Positions 14,901 to 23,281 of a stretch of 64,000 bases of DNA are shown piece by piece. The notes below the pieces were generated by a model, which had not been told where the DNA came from, made no database searches, and was given only the letters and a program-made list of their open reading frames with translations. Source of the stretch: Watersipora subatra (taxonomy: Eukaryota; Bryozoa; Gymnolaemata; Cheilostomatida; Watersiporidae). Position numbers and translations under genes: made by a program. Each line of letters starts with the position of its first letter. Within the stretch, counting starts at the first letter, position 1. Location of the stretch: the NCBI RefSeq assembly GCF_963576615.1, contig NC_088708.1, positions 48,905,196-48,969,195 of the forward strand, given 5' to 3'.

Positions 14901-17900
14901 GAAGGGTGACTGCATTAGACCTTTCATATTCCCGAAAGATTCTTTGAAGCGTTTTGGATGTCTGCGAATGCTATAAACTATTCCATCATGTTCTAAAGAC
15001 TAATTTCATGGTGCTTGCTCTAATATAGGAGTCTCCATGACAGTTCCGGAAGGTGCTATAGGAAGAAACCAGACAGAGGAAGTCTTTATAGCATCGTTAC
15101 GAGAAGACAAGGAGAAGCCCTCACTATTAGGTGAATAATCTTACCGATGTCACCAATGTCATTCCCTTGTCTTCTTTACCAATTGGATAAGTTGAAAGAT
15201 TACATATGAGCGGCAAGTGTCACGAGGAGTAGTCGTATGTAAATTAGTATACTAAAGTAATGATTTGGTTCGAAGTTCATTACGAAATGCATTTTATATC
15301 AATACATAGTTCATTTCCTATACAATTACCTCTTAATCCACGTTTAATGTTTGTACAATATAAAATATTGTGAAGAGTTGCGAGGAGTTGATGGAAGTGC
15401 ACTGGCATTCTCATCGCTCATCGCTCTCTCATCAAAGCAGCTGCCAATCAAGGTTGATGGTATTATCATAATTGATCTCCTATACATTTCAAGAATCCTG
15501 TATTTTGGTCTTAATACTCGATAACTAACGCAAAGCTGTGGATGTATTCAAAATCATTTTACCAAAACTATGCGACTTTATTGATGGCAAATACGCTCAC
15601 AAATAAAAGGTTGGATGAATTGTATATTTGCTTTTAAATTCTTTATGAAGTTGGCTAACAAAATCAATATATGACAACGAGTACTGTTTTTATCAAGCAA
15701 TTCTCAAAACTGGAGATGATAACAGAAATAAATAGAAGTTAATTGCTCCGCCATATATTGTCCAATCACTTTTATCTCTGATGAGAAAAATTTGTTGATA
15801 GAAAATCGATATAAATTGCTTCATCTGATTCAGCAGCGAAACATCAGATGATGTTAACGTAATGTTGTGTATGTGGCCAACAAATCTAGCCATGACTACA
15901 TCGGTTTATCTTGTTACAGAGAAACAGACATTGCTCAGCCCTGTAATATTTTGTGGACCACAAGAAACTACTTTCAACAAATCGCTCATCATCTCATTCG
16001 ACCACTGCGCTAGTCTCAAACTCGGCCAGTGGAAGTTGTCCATATACAGTAGCAACAGCGCTTACGATGAGCCCACCCAGTGGAAGGTGAGTCACCCATA
16101 ACAAAATTCCAAACTCTAATGATAAATTAAATATTTTATTTGTGAAAAATTAATACGAAAATAAAAGCAAGTAAAAGATAATTACCAGAAAATCAAATAA
16201 CAAATTTCTATTTTGGTAGTGGCTGGGGTGTAATGCTGACGTTCCACATTTCATAAGTTATATTACCTAGGCTAAATTTGAAATTATTGAAATGATTGCT
16301 TCCTGATTTACTACTCTATTGCTTCAGTTCCATCATACAGCTAGTATATCTGAGTCATAGTGTCATGGCGGATCACAGCTAGTTTCACAAATAACAAACC
16401 TGAATATTGAAACACCTGGCCTGGCTGTAAGCGACGTGTATTTATGCTGGGACTGAATAGCCCCTAATCACTGACAATCAGATATAATCATTGTTAATGA
16501 CTACAATATTATAATATGTCAAATTATCTAGTCTTATGGGGGATTATTACTGTTGTGACACAGGGGCGTAGCTGAACTAGTTAATGGTAACATACCTCTG
16601 TAAAGTACTTCAGTGTTAGGAAGGGTTTTTGGTCAAGGCATGCAATAAATTTTGTACTAGTGGTATAGAGGTTTTGCTCTGTTAAGCGGTTGCCGTACTT
16701 CCTCTCAAGATGAAAAATTGTTTCAATAAAACCGGCTCTGTAGAAAATGTTAGGGATCAATGAATTGTCAAGCATTCCTAATGTTCGTTTGAAGCCTATT
16801 AAGGTAGAGTGTACACAGTCTACGTGAGTCATAGCTATAAAATGAAACTGTTTTTACCAATACAGAAAGGTTCATTTCGTTTTCTCAAATGAGTGAGCGA
16901 AGGAGAAATTTTCTCCTCCGGGTGGTATGTGACTCAAAGACTCCTAGAGCATCGGATTGCCTAAAAAAACAGGTTGAGTGCATCAATCCCTAGTTGGCTA
17001 CAAACCTTCCACTCGGAACCATAATTTAATCAAGCCATCACTGGCTTTCTTTGTTGCCTGACTCTCTAATGTCAATTTGCAATGCTGCCATCTTCACACT
17101 CTTGCAGTTCTGCTGACTTTTACTGTTTACAGAGGCTCGTCACTCTCAACCAAGAGCTGCTCCACATGCCTGTTTTCTGTCAGCTAGACAGCAACCGCTG
17201 CCACATTATGGTCGACCAGCTAGCATCGAGATACTGTCTAGTCGGCGAATCGATGTACGGCAGCAAAGCTGTTAAACAACTGAAACTGGCAGCATTCGCG
17301 CAGCCATTCTCTAGTTCGCTGGACTCGTGCATCAGAGTCTACGTGTTGCCAGATACCCAAGATGCTTTCTGCGTAAGTAAATTTTATAAGCTCTGGTATC
17401 GCTTACAATTTTTATGAAGAGTGTACAATAGGAGCTGTAACAAGAAAATATGTTGTGATTGTGAAGTGTTGCTCTTATAAAGAAGTTGATGTCGAGTTCT
17501 GCTACTACCAGTTCTCATGACATTCGCAAGATGGATACGTCAAAGTTCCGCAAGGCAAAAGTGTTTTATTACTCGCAAATTGTTATCGAATGTGTAATCC
17601 TCGCAAAAGATGGAAGCGGCTAAAGATGGACGACTCTTGCGAATAATACGCATACGAAGCTATTCCATTTTTAACATTTTCTACAATTCAGTCGTTCCTA
17701 TTTCGAATTGAGGGAGACAAGAGTGCAAATGTACGATTCTGGGGTAGAGTTCCTTACTCTTTGTAACAAAGCTTCCGCGTTGATCGGAATGTCGATTGTC
17801 CATGGAAACACTTATCGCACGGTAACTCGACGTGCGCGCAATTCCCAATCCGCATCATCTGCGCAATAGAAACAGTGCTTGCCTTTTCTCGCTAAACCTT

Positions 17901-20900
17901 GAAGAACAAAGAACTGCTATGAAATGCTCAGCATGCATTTAGTTGACAGATTTGAACAGTGAAAAGTTTATTTTTCTGTATACATTTTTAACCTAAATTC
18001 CAAGAATTGTCAATGATATTTAGAACTGTTTTCAATGACTTTATCCTAAAATGTTAAAAATCGTTTTCGTCCAAAAATTATTCATTATAAATTATATAGC
18101 CCAACTAAAAACTTTCCTATGGTAAAAGTGCCTGTAGTTGTCTTTCTGTAGTGCTAGGAGGTCAAGCTACAGCAAACATAAAGCACGTAGGCAAGATTTT
18201 ATCGGTGTTGTATTCAACGATGCAAGTCTTGTGCCCATGGCAACCAAGCAACTCCCTTTACTACTGGTGCCTAATTCCTTTTTCACGTTGACAGTTAGAG
18301 GGCAGAGAGCGTGGTCTCTTATCAAACCAATCTTATTTCAATGTCGCGTGCGCTAGGTTTGATGTGGCTAGTTTATACATGAATTGTCTTTTGGTCTCCA
18401 TGATCAAAAACGGCAAAACCATAACTAAAAGTTGTGCTTGATGTACCATAACTAAAAACAAAGAGCGACCATTCTCATGCGTTACGCTTAATCTAAGATG
18501 TGATTGCTGATGTATTGTAGAATGTGGTACAGCAGGAGAGCAAGCTGGGTGCAAAATTGATGGATAGGCCAAAACAAATCGCATTCCAAGATGGTGGCCA
18601 TAGTCTATGCTTAATGATAGACAGTATTTCCAATGGCTGGGCGAGCAAGATGCCGGCTCAATACCAGGTGAACAAACTGAATAAACAGCGTAATTCTGGT
18701 CTGAGTCTACACTTAGACGGGCTAAATTTATTTTAGGAAGTCAATTAAAAATATATGTAAAGGAAGCCTTTTCTTACGTTTCCTAGCTTTGATTTAACTT
18801 CTTCTAGATGGAAAGGTGTAATTTTTACTTTACTACTGTTGCTTAGGTTTTGAGGTTGTTGGTTAAGCATGAATGCTATACTTTATTTTCTTACCATATT
18901 ACAAACGGAATACTCACATACTGTTACAGCAAAGTTATAAAGCGATAAAAAACTTAACAATACAAGCGATAATAACTTAGCGATACAAACTTGAAAGCGA
19001 TAAAAGTAGCATTTATTTCAGTTAAAATTGTGGATTCCATATGCCATTCTACATAAACTTACTGCGGTGTTTGTATGATTAACATGATGGCTGGTTTCAA
19101 CATCAAAGATGTTTTCAAGCGAATGATGCCAAAACAAAACAAAATATCACTGTTGGTCAAACAAGTATTGTAAGAATTTATCTCATTCTGTTATCTAAAT
19201 GTTGCACTAGCTAAATTAGTTAAAGAACAGCTAAAATTTATTTGCGAACCAAGTTTTGTGTATTAATATTATTTTCAGGGGAGGTAAATCTAAACTTTAA
19301 TGCGAGCCTTATGATTGAAGAGTATATTGTTGTCCTTTAATTAGTTTAAGTTATTTTAAATAAAATTGGAATATTTGTAGGAGATTCCTTTCCGTCACAT
19401 ATGGAATGCACATTCTAATCTTCATTGCTCATTCGCTTTCGAGCGCGTACCAAACCACCCCAACTCGACATTGAGTTGCAAGATTCAAGTCTACCAGAAA
19501 TCAGTGCTAAGCAACAGACAACAGATCAACATTAATGGCGGAAGCCTTGAGGTAACTCAAGACTAAACATGATAAGCCCTAACTTAATGAGCAGCCCATA
19601 ACTGGACTCTTGTGAATAATCATTTGTGGTCACCAGGATTTTCTGCCTTCTTTGAAGTTGAATGTTGAAAATATGCTGAGTGAAACATGACTATCACGGT
19701 CGACTGTTCCCAGCATACAAACGTGACTGTAATATGTTTTTACAACTTTGTGGTAAATCTAAATTTACAAGAAATATCTTAGATGCTAATCGTCCTCCGT
19801 TGATCTTGTAGTCGAGTTTCAAGGTGGTTGGTCAGAAAGACCTCTCAAGTACGGTTACTGTGAACACACAATCTAGCTCTGGCTGCAGTAGTATGGTGGC
19901 TATTGACAATCGAGACCAGCAGATATTCAGGCTGCCGACAGCGTTAAAGAAGAAACTAGCTAATCATTTAGACATGACCTGTATGAGGGGTAATGATTGG
20001 AGGATGTTGGCCGCCGCACTCAGTTCTGATCGGTGAGTGTCGCTGCTGTGATTCTTTCAAAGTAGTTGATCAATATACAATAATCAATAATATCAATAAT
20101 ACATTCATAGGTCAAAAATCATAACTTTTGGTTTCAATTGATAATAAACTTTATGACTTGATAGTGGACAGTTTCTTCATGCTGGTTTAGATCAATGTTT
20201 CCTGATCAGTGGTGCTCAATTGATTCTTGCACCCCGACCCCATTAGCAAACAACAGCTCTCACCACTAAGGGGTGCGAGCTGAGGTTCAAAAGAAGGCAA
20301 GAATCAATTGTGAAATCGAAAAAAACGTATTTGTCATCGCGAAAACATTTGAGTTATCAATGAGTTATCAATGGTATCAATATGAGTTGTCAGTCGCTTA
20401 TCAGCACATCCAAATGGCGAAAAATCATGAAGTTTTGTATATAGTGTAACACATTTTTCAGCAAAAAATGATCACAAATGATAAGTCAATAACAGCTTCA
20501 ATTCTGAGTTATCATTTGACAAATCTTTCATCGCTTTCCGATTATTGGTAGAATGACCTTCCAATAACATATTGTTTCCATACAACGTGAATATGTTTGT
20601 TTTTCATTATGTTTAGAGCCTTTGTTGTTTTATGCCTAACAAGAGGGTGTGGAATTGCGAAATGAATAAGGAAGCGCTGTTTTAGATGGAATAGCTATTT
20701 TTCATAATAGCTGCATTAATTAGTCAACTAAATTACATGTTTAGTGTTTAAGACTCCTTTATTACTCCCTAAAAGATGCACGCCTATCATTCCTACTAAA
20801 TTTTAAAAGGCAGAAAGTGTACTAGTTGTTAAGAGAGTTGGCCAATGAAGTGTGAGCTATACAAATAGGTTCTGTCCGAAGTACACACAAAACACATCGG

Positions 20901-21683
20901 TGGCATATCAGTGCCAAACATTGCTATGTGTAGCCACTTCCTAACATTACTATTAAAGATAATATATTAATTTCTTATCATTAGTTAACAAACAACGGCA
21001 TTATCTAGGTGTTTATCTTTTAAGAAACTTGGTGCACTTGTGGGAGAATAAAAATGTTCCGAGACGTTCCTAGTGCGTGTCAGCTGTCTAGCCAACAACA
21101 AAACAAGCAAATCGCCGGTTGCTGGCACCATAAGAAAAAGAAAAGCAGTGTACGACGTTGATATTTGAGTTATAAGGTGATTGTGTTGACCATTTTTGGC
21201 TTATAATCCTGATAAAAAATGGTGATAAACATATAAAAAATGATGAGAATCAGGGTTTGCAATATAAAACAAGTTAAGGGGTGACTCATAAAGCCTGACC
21301 TTGACATCAAGTTTGTTTCACTTAAAATTTAGCATGTACAATCGGTCTTAATTTTTGGCTTGACCAGAGAGTTGGTCCACTAATAAGCATTTTTCCTCAC
21401 AACTCATGAGAGTTACATCACTTACTCGTTTCGTCTTGTTATTTTATTTATTACTACTGTTCATCCTAATTGTTATTATTAATCTTTATTGTTATATGCT
21501 TGCAGACAGCTCAACTTTTTTGCATCTAAGCCAAGCCCAACTGAAGCGGTGTTGGATTTGTGGGAAGCTCGAATCACCTCAGAAGAAGCGCCGGTAGCTG
21601 AACTAATAAACATTTTGCGAGCGATGGGGCGGCAAGATGCCGTCTCAGTCTTAGAACAAAACATGGGCAATGCCTGGGTATAA
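2767..21683 (+). CDS. unc5: Netrin receptor UNC5 homologue (18 exons, 5' end missing)
   Basis: UNC5 receptors bind netrin at the cell surface and mediate axon repulsion; they can also act as dependence receptors that signal through a death domain. Exons: 2767-2966, 3184-3310, 5861-5964, 6238-6421, 8004-8177, 9565-9735, 9844-9876, 10426-10569, 11581-11628, 12270-12476, 14351-14551, 15029-15130, 15920-16086, 17133-17372, 18521-18667, 19381-19551, 19812-20032, 21506-21683. Every intron is GT-AG and the phases agree throughout, giving 939 residues from the first visible codon. Domain order: Ig (about 1-109), I-set Ig (113-205), two TSP1 repeats (207-262, 265-318), membrane span (336-361), a low-complexity cytoplasmic linker, ZU5 from about 522, UPA (about 640-800), death domain (about 825-920). 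This is the full vertebrate UNC5 order at similar length. The signal-peptide exon is not seen. Identification rests on recognised motifs, not on a search. Confidence 0.93.
3184..3310 (+). CDS. unc5: UNC5 exon: first Ig domain, C-terminal half
   Basis: Acceptor TTTCAG and donor GTAAGT. It encodes the YTCVCIAV strand with the Ig cysteines and the following SSAGEFRIA, which matches the UNC5 pattern of WCQCVAWSSAG. The exon itself begins with GTGAGT, a donor-like hexamer. Confidence 0.9.
3311..5860. other. UNC5 intron with AT-rich low-complexity tract
   Basis: Intron of about 2.5 kb. It contains a block of TA and TAA repeats around 4365-4600. No exon is supported inside it; a signal-peptide-like frame near 5454 begins with GTG, ends in stop and has no splice sites that fit. 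Confidence 0.7.
4365..4600. repeat. AT-rich microsatellite tract
   Basis: Almost pure A/T sequence of interleaved ATA, TAA and TATA runs, inside an UNC5 intron. Confidence 0.85.
5861..5964 (+). CDS. unc5: UNC5 exon: second Ig domain, N-terminal half
   Basis: Acceptor TTGCAG and donor GTAAGT. It encodes LEKKFPQSPIEISQEFGTEA followed by VLICRAPDGTPEP, the first cysteine strand of the I-set domain. Confidence 0.9.
6238..6421 (+). CDS. unc5: UNC5 exon: second Ig domain, C-terminal half
   Basis: Acceptor TTGCAG and donor GTGAGT. It starts with IFWKKNN (the core Ig tryptophan) and contains DEGNYTCVADN, the D-x-G-x-Y-x-C signature with a possible N-glycosylation site (NYT). It leaves in phase 1, like the next eight exons. 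Confidence 0.93.
6422..8003. other. UNC5 intron
   Basis: No exon seen. A pyrimidine-rich TC tract lies at about 7408-7504. The rest is unremarkable AT-rich sequence. Confidence 0.7.
8004..8177 (+). CDS. unc5: UNC5 exon: first thrombospondin type 1 repeat
   Basis: Acceptor ATGCAG and donor GTCAGT. A whole TSP1 repeat in one symmetric phase 1-1 exon: GWSQWANWEEC (the WxxWxxW mannosylation motif), CGNGYQKRRRQC and six cysteines. Confidence 0.93.
8178..9564. other. UNC5 intron
   Basis: Holds the 19-bp TTAGGG-containing array near its start. Nothing else recognised. Confidence 0.7.
8346..8427. repeat. 19-bp tandem repeat with TTAGGG core, four copies
   Basis: Four nearly identical 19-bp units inside the UNC5 intron between the two TSP1 exons. 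Each unit pairs a GGGTTAGGG block with a CCCGACCC block. TTAGGG is the common animal telomere repeat, but the unit here is longer and not a telomere array. Confidence 0.9.
9565..9735 (+). CDS. unc5: UNC5 exon: second thrombospondin type 1 repeat
   Basis: Acceptor TTATAG and donor GTAGGC. A symmetric phase 1-1 exon with GWSEWGPWGEC and further cysteines ending in CSEQICSKP. Confidence 0.92.
9844..9876 (+). CDS. unc5: UNC5 33-nt mini-exon, extracellular linker
   Basis: Acceptor TTTCAG and donor GTAAAT. It adds 11 residues (GQRNGFQGNNE) between TSP1-2 and the membrane span. Being symmetric in phase 1 it could be skipped without a frameshift. Confidence 0.7.
10426..10569 (+). CDS. unc5: UNC5 exon: transmembrane segment
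   Basis: Acceptor TTGCAG and donor GTGAGT. It encodes a hydrophobic run from IILWVVLCAAVAVFAI to CL, then MKKK, which marks the cytoplasmic side. Symmetric phase 1-1. Confidence 0.92.
10570..11580. other. UNC5 intron
   Basis: No exon or repeat recognised in this intron of about 1 kb. Confidence 0.6.
11581..11628 (+). CDS. unc5: UNC5 48-nt mini-exon, juxtamembrane cytoplasmic
   Basis: Acceptor TTACAG and donor GTAGGT. It encodes ESRDSRDGEKFDNTSH, charged and probably disordered, in symmetric phase 1-1. The splice sites and phase fit, but the segment has no family motif, so it is less certain than its neighbours. Confidence 0.7.
11629..12269. other. UNC5 intron
   Basis: No exon or repeat recognised in this intron of about 640 bp. 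Confidence 0.6.
12270..12476 (+). CDS. unc5: UNC5 exon: cytoplasmic linker
   Basis: Acceptor TTTCAG and donor GTGAGA. A serine-, arginine- and methionine-rich linker with several tyrosines (EYYMQI, DYMQI) that could be phosphorylation sites. Symmetric phase 1-1. Confidence 0.85.
12477..14350. other. UNC5 intron with tRNA-like repeat fragments
   Basis: An intron of about 1.9 kb. It contains a plus-strand B-box-like motif (GGTTCAATCCC) near 13460 and a GTCTGTCTGTCC module at about 13590-13757. No exon supported. Confidence 0.65.
13590..13757 (-). repeat. GTCTGTCTGTCC module, short copy
   Basis: Shares the entry (ACTATAAGGGCCGTGTCTGTCTGTCC) in part and the exit (ATCTTTCACGGCGCATGGGA in part) with the copies at 23680, 42335 and 47440. 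The antisense tRNA-like middle is reduced in this copy. Confidence 0.55.
14351..14551 (+). CDS. unc5: UNC5 exon: acidic linker and start of ZU5
   Basis: Acceptor TTCTAG and donor GTATGT. An acidic, serine-rich stretch (DSDESGDGDD) is followed by ALAWANITHVGGRLCIVDTG, the entry into the ZU5 domain. Confidence 0.9.
15029..15130 (+). CDS. unc5: UNC5 exon: ZU5 domain
   Basis: Acceptor TAATATAG and donor GTGAAT. It encodes GVSMTVPEGAIGRN, the hallmark ZU5 strand-turn, then EEVFIASLRED. Confidence 0.92.
15131..15919. other. UNC5 intron
   Basis: No exon or repeat recognised. Confidence 0.6.
15920..16086 (+). CDS. unc5: UNC5 exon: ZU5 domain, C-terminal part
   Basis: Acceptor TTACAG and donor GTGAGT. 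It encodes LLSPVIFCGPQET, then LIISFDHCASL and the QWKLSIYSS strand, following the UNC5 order of LSP..CGP and HCA motifs. It leaves in phase 0. Confidence 0.92.
16087..17132. other. UNC5 intron
   Basis: No exon or repeat recognised in about 1 kb. Confidence 0.6.
17133..17372 (+). CDS. unc5: UNC5 exon: end of ZU5 and start of UPA
   Basis: Acceptor TTACAG and donor GTAAGT. It encodes VFCQLDSNRCHIMVDQLASR, then CLVGESMYGSKAVKQLKLAA and CIRVYVLPDTQDA, diagnostic of UNC5 ZU5-UPA. Confidence 0.95.
17373..18520. other. UNC5 intron
   Basis: No exon or repeat recognised in about 1.1 kb. Confidence 0.6.
18521..18667 (+). CDS. unc5: UNC5 exon: UPA domain
   Basis: Acceptor TTGTAG and donor GTGAAC, phase 0-0. 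It encodes QESKLGAKLMDRPKQIAFQD, then SLCLMIDSISNGWASKMPAQ, matching the UPA pattern of a small domain ending W..K...QYQ. Confidence 0.9.
18668..19380. other. UNC5 intron
   Basis: No exon or repeat recognised in about 710 bp. Confidence 0.6.
19381..19551 (+). CDS. unc5: UNC5 exon: UPA domain, C-terminal part
   Basis: Acceptor TTGTAG and donor GTAACT, phase 0-0. It encodes EIPFRHIWNAHSNLHCSFAF (compare EIPFYHIWSG in vertebrates), then LSCKIQVYQ. Confidence 0.93.
19812..20032 (+). CDS. unc5: UNC5 exon: start of death domain
   Basis: Acceptor TTGTAG and donor GTGAGT, phase 0-2. It encodes QQIFRLPTALKKKLANHLD, then MRGNDWRMLAAALSSDR, the first half of the death domain with the conserved GNDWRMLA motif. 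Confidence 0.95.
20033..21505. other. UNC5 last intron
   Basis: About 1.5 kb. It holds a 94-bp segment bounded by perfect 14-bp inverted repeats (20217-20310). No exon supported. Confidence 0.65.
20217..20310. repeat. 94-bp inverted-repeat unit with 14-bp perfect arms
   Basis: CAATTGATTCTTGC at 20217-20230 is the exact reverse complement of 20297-20310. The interior has a second partial inversion (CACCCC and GGGGTG). It may be a tiny foldback element. Confidence 0.7.
21506..21683 (+). CDS. unc5: UNC5 terminal exon: end of death domain
   Basis: Acceptor TTGCAG. It encodes QLNFFASKPSPTEAVLDLWE, then ELINILRAMGRQDAVSVLEQ, and stops at TAA 21681-21683 after NAWV. Vertebrate UNC5 proteins end at the same place. 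Confidence 0.95.
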
Positions 21684-22408
21684 CACCTATATTTGGAGTT
21701 ATCTCATCTTGATGATATCTATTACTAGTGGCACTAGTCACCCTATATTCTTATTATATAGCTTTAGTTTTATATACCGAGTGCTGTAAATAGTGACCAC
21801 TGGCTACAGCGCTGCCACAATGAATTTTATTGATATTTTTCATATTCGTCCAACCTTTTGACATTTGGATCTAAAAACAGTTCAAAACACAATGGTGTCA
21901 AAGACTCCATATTATATTATTTCTACAACTAACAGACATAATCAAAGTTAGTTGAACTTTTTTAGTATTTTTCTATAAATATTTTACTGAAAGTGAAAGA
22001 ATGTCGATCAATATTTCGTTACTACGGCTACAAAAAAGGCAAGCCGTGACAGCGTGTCTATAGTTAGACAGGCTATATCGTATGGTGCTGCACATGCTAC
22101 ATACATTACTAATCTCTTTCTATTGTTATTTTGGCTGTACGAACTTCGACAACAGTGAACTTCCATGTTTACTGTTGAAGTTGTTCTACCCTGCTATCCA
22201 TAGAATCGCGCATGGTATATACTGCTGAATGCTCCTTTCCCATCTTGATATTTTTTCTTTTCCTACCCTTACATATCTGATTGTTTTTATGGTTGAATGA
22301 TGAGCAGTCTACCATACTGTTGATTTATTCGGTGTACATATTAAATTTTATTGTATATTTCTATGGAATGCTCCTCAACCTTTTATTTAACTCTGAATGC
22401 TACCAGAA

Positions 22409-22414
22409 AATAAA
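22409..22414 (+). promoter_or_regulatory. Possible UNC5 polyadenylation signal
   Basis: AATAAA about 730 bp after the UNC5 stop. It is one of several A-rich candidates in this convergent intergenic region, so the choice is weak. Confidence 0.3.
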
Positions 22415-22800
22415 TATAATATTTTGACAAGGAACTATCTGTAAACTTGTTGTTAAACTCTATAGCAGTTACAGAAGGGCTAACCGCATCCATTCTGTGC
22501 CAAAAATATCTATTTGGCTTCTCCAGAATACATAACAAGCAAATCATTGAAATGATATGTACGCTGCAATGGCCAACTGTTTCCATGTTGAGAAGAAGAA
22601 ATAAGGGAGAGTTTTGTAACTTTTTGGATCACCTAAATTGATGGTTAAATTTTGAATCTGTAAAAAAACAATAGTTTGTCGCGCAGCAAAAACCTTCCTC
22701 TTCAACTCTTTTGAGATCGGATACTAAATATTCAATGCTATACAGCGAGTACTTGCTGAGAAATCACAGAAAAAGTGCATGGTGACAATTGAAACAAGTT

Positions 22801-22830
22801 AAGCACCTGTGACATATGACACAGGTGCTT
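22801..22830. repeat. 30-bp near-perfect palindrome
   Basis: AAGCACCTGTG is followed by a short centre and its exact inverse CACAGGTGCTT. It sits in the intergenic space between two convergent genes, about 175 bp beyond the stop of the minus-strand gene. Confidence 0.85.
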
Positions 22831-22986
22831 TCAACACTCGTATTCAGCAAACTTGACCTCTTGAGAAAAAAGACCGGTAGAAATGAAACAAAACTGATTA
22901 TGAATAAAGCATTGTTCAGGAGATCACAGTGTGATAAAAGAGTTGCCCAATAGATAAAAAGTATGATCAACAACCAAGCAGTGTAA

Positions 22987-22992
22987 TTTATT
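22987..22992 (-). promoter_or_regulatory. Possible polyadenylation signal of cysteine-rich gene
   Basis: AATAAA on the minus strand, about 15 nt after the stop codon. This is closer to the stop than usual, so another signal may be used. Confidence 0.3.
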
Positions 22993-23006
22993 GATTTTAG
23001 TAGACA

Positions 23007-23281
23007 TCAGCATATTGTAAGTGCAACAGCTAGCAGTGAAGTTAATATGAAGTGATTAGAATGTATGGTGAACAGAAATGCTGCTGAAACTGGAGTGCAA
23101 GAAAAGCAGACAGCTCCAATATTCGTGTCTTCGCACACTCCATAGCCCTGGTATTCCAATTTGCAGGTAATATCACATTTATGAGGTAACAAAGCGATCA
23201 GCATATCAACGCAGCCTGCAGTAATACCCTTGTTTCCAAGAACTTGCCAGCATCCCGATCTTTTGTCACATGACAAAGTAC
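23007..23281 (-). CDS. Cysteine-rich gene exon 5: C-terminal cysteine block and hydrophobic tail
   Basis: Acceptor TTTGCAG, entering in phase 1 as required. It encodes LSCDKRSGCWQVLGNKGITA and a further series of cysteines, then a hydrophobic tail ending LLAVALTIC and TGA at 23007-23009. Confidence 0.8.

Larger units (their letters stand above)
21684..23006. other. Convergent intergenic region
   Basis: About 1.3 kb between the UNC5 stop and the stop of the minus-strand cysteine-rich gene. It must hold both 3' UTRs. A near-perfect 30-bp palindrome lies at 22801-22830. No gene seen. Confidence 0.7.
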
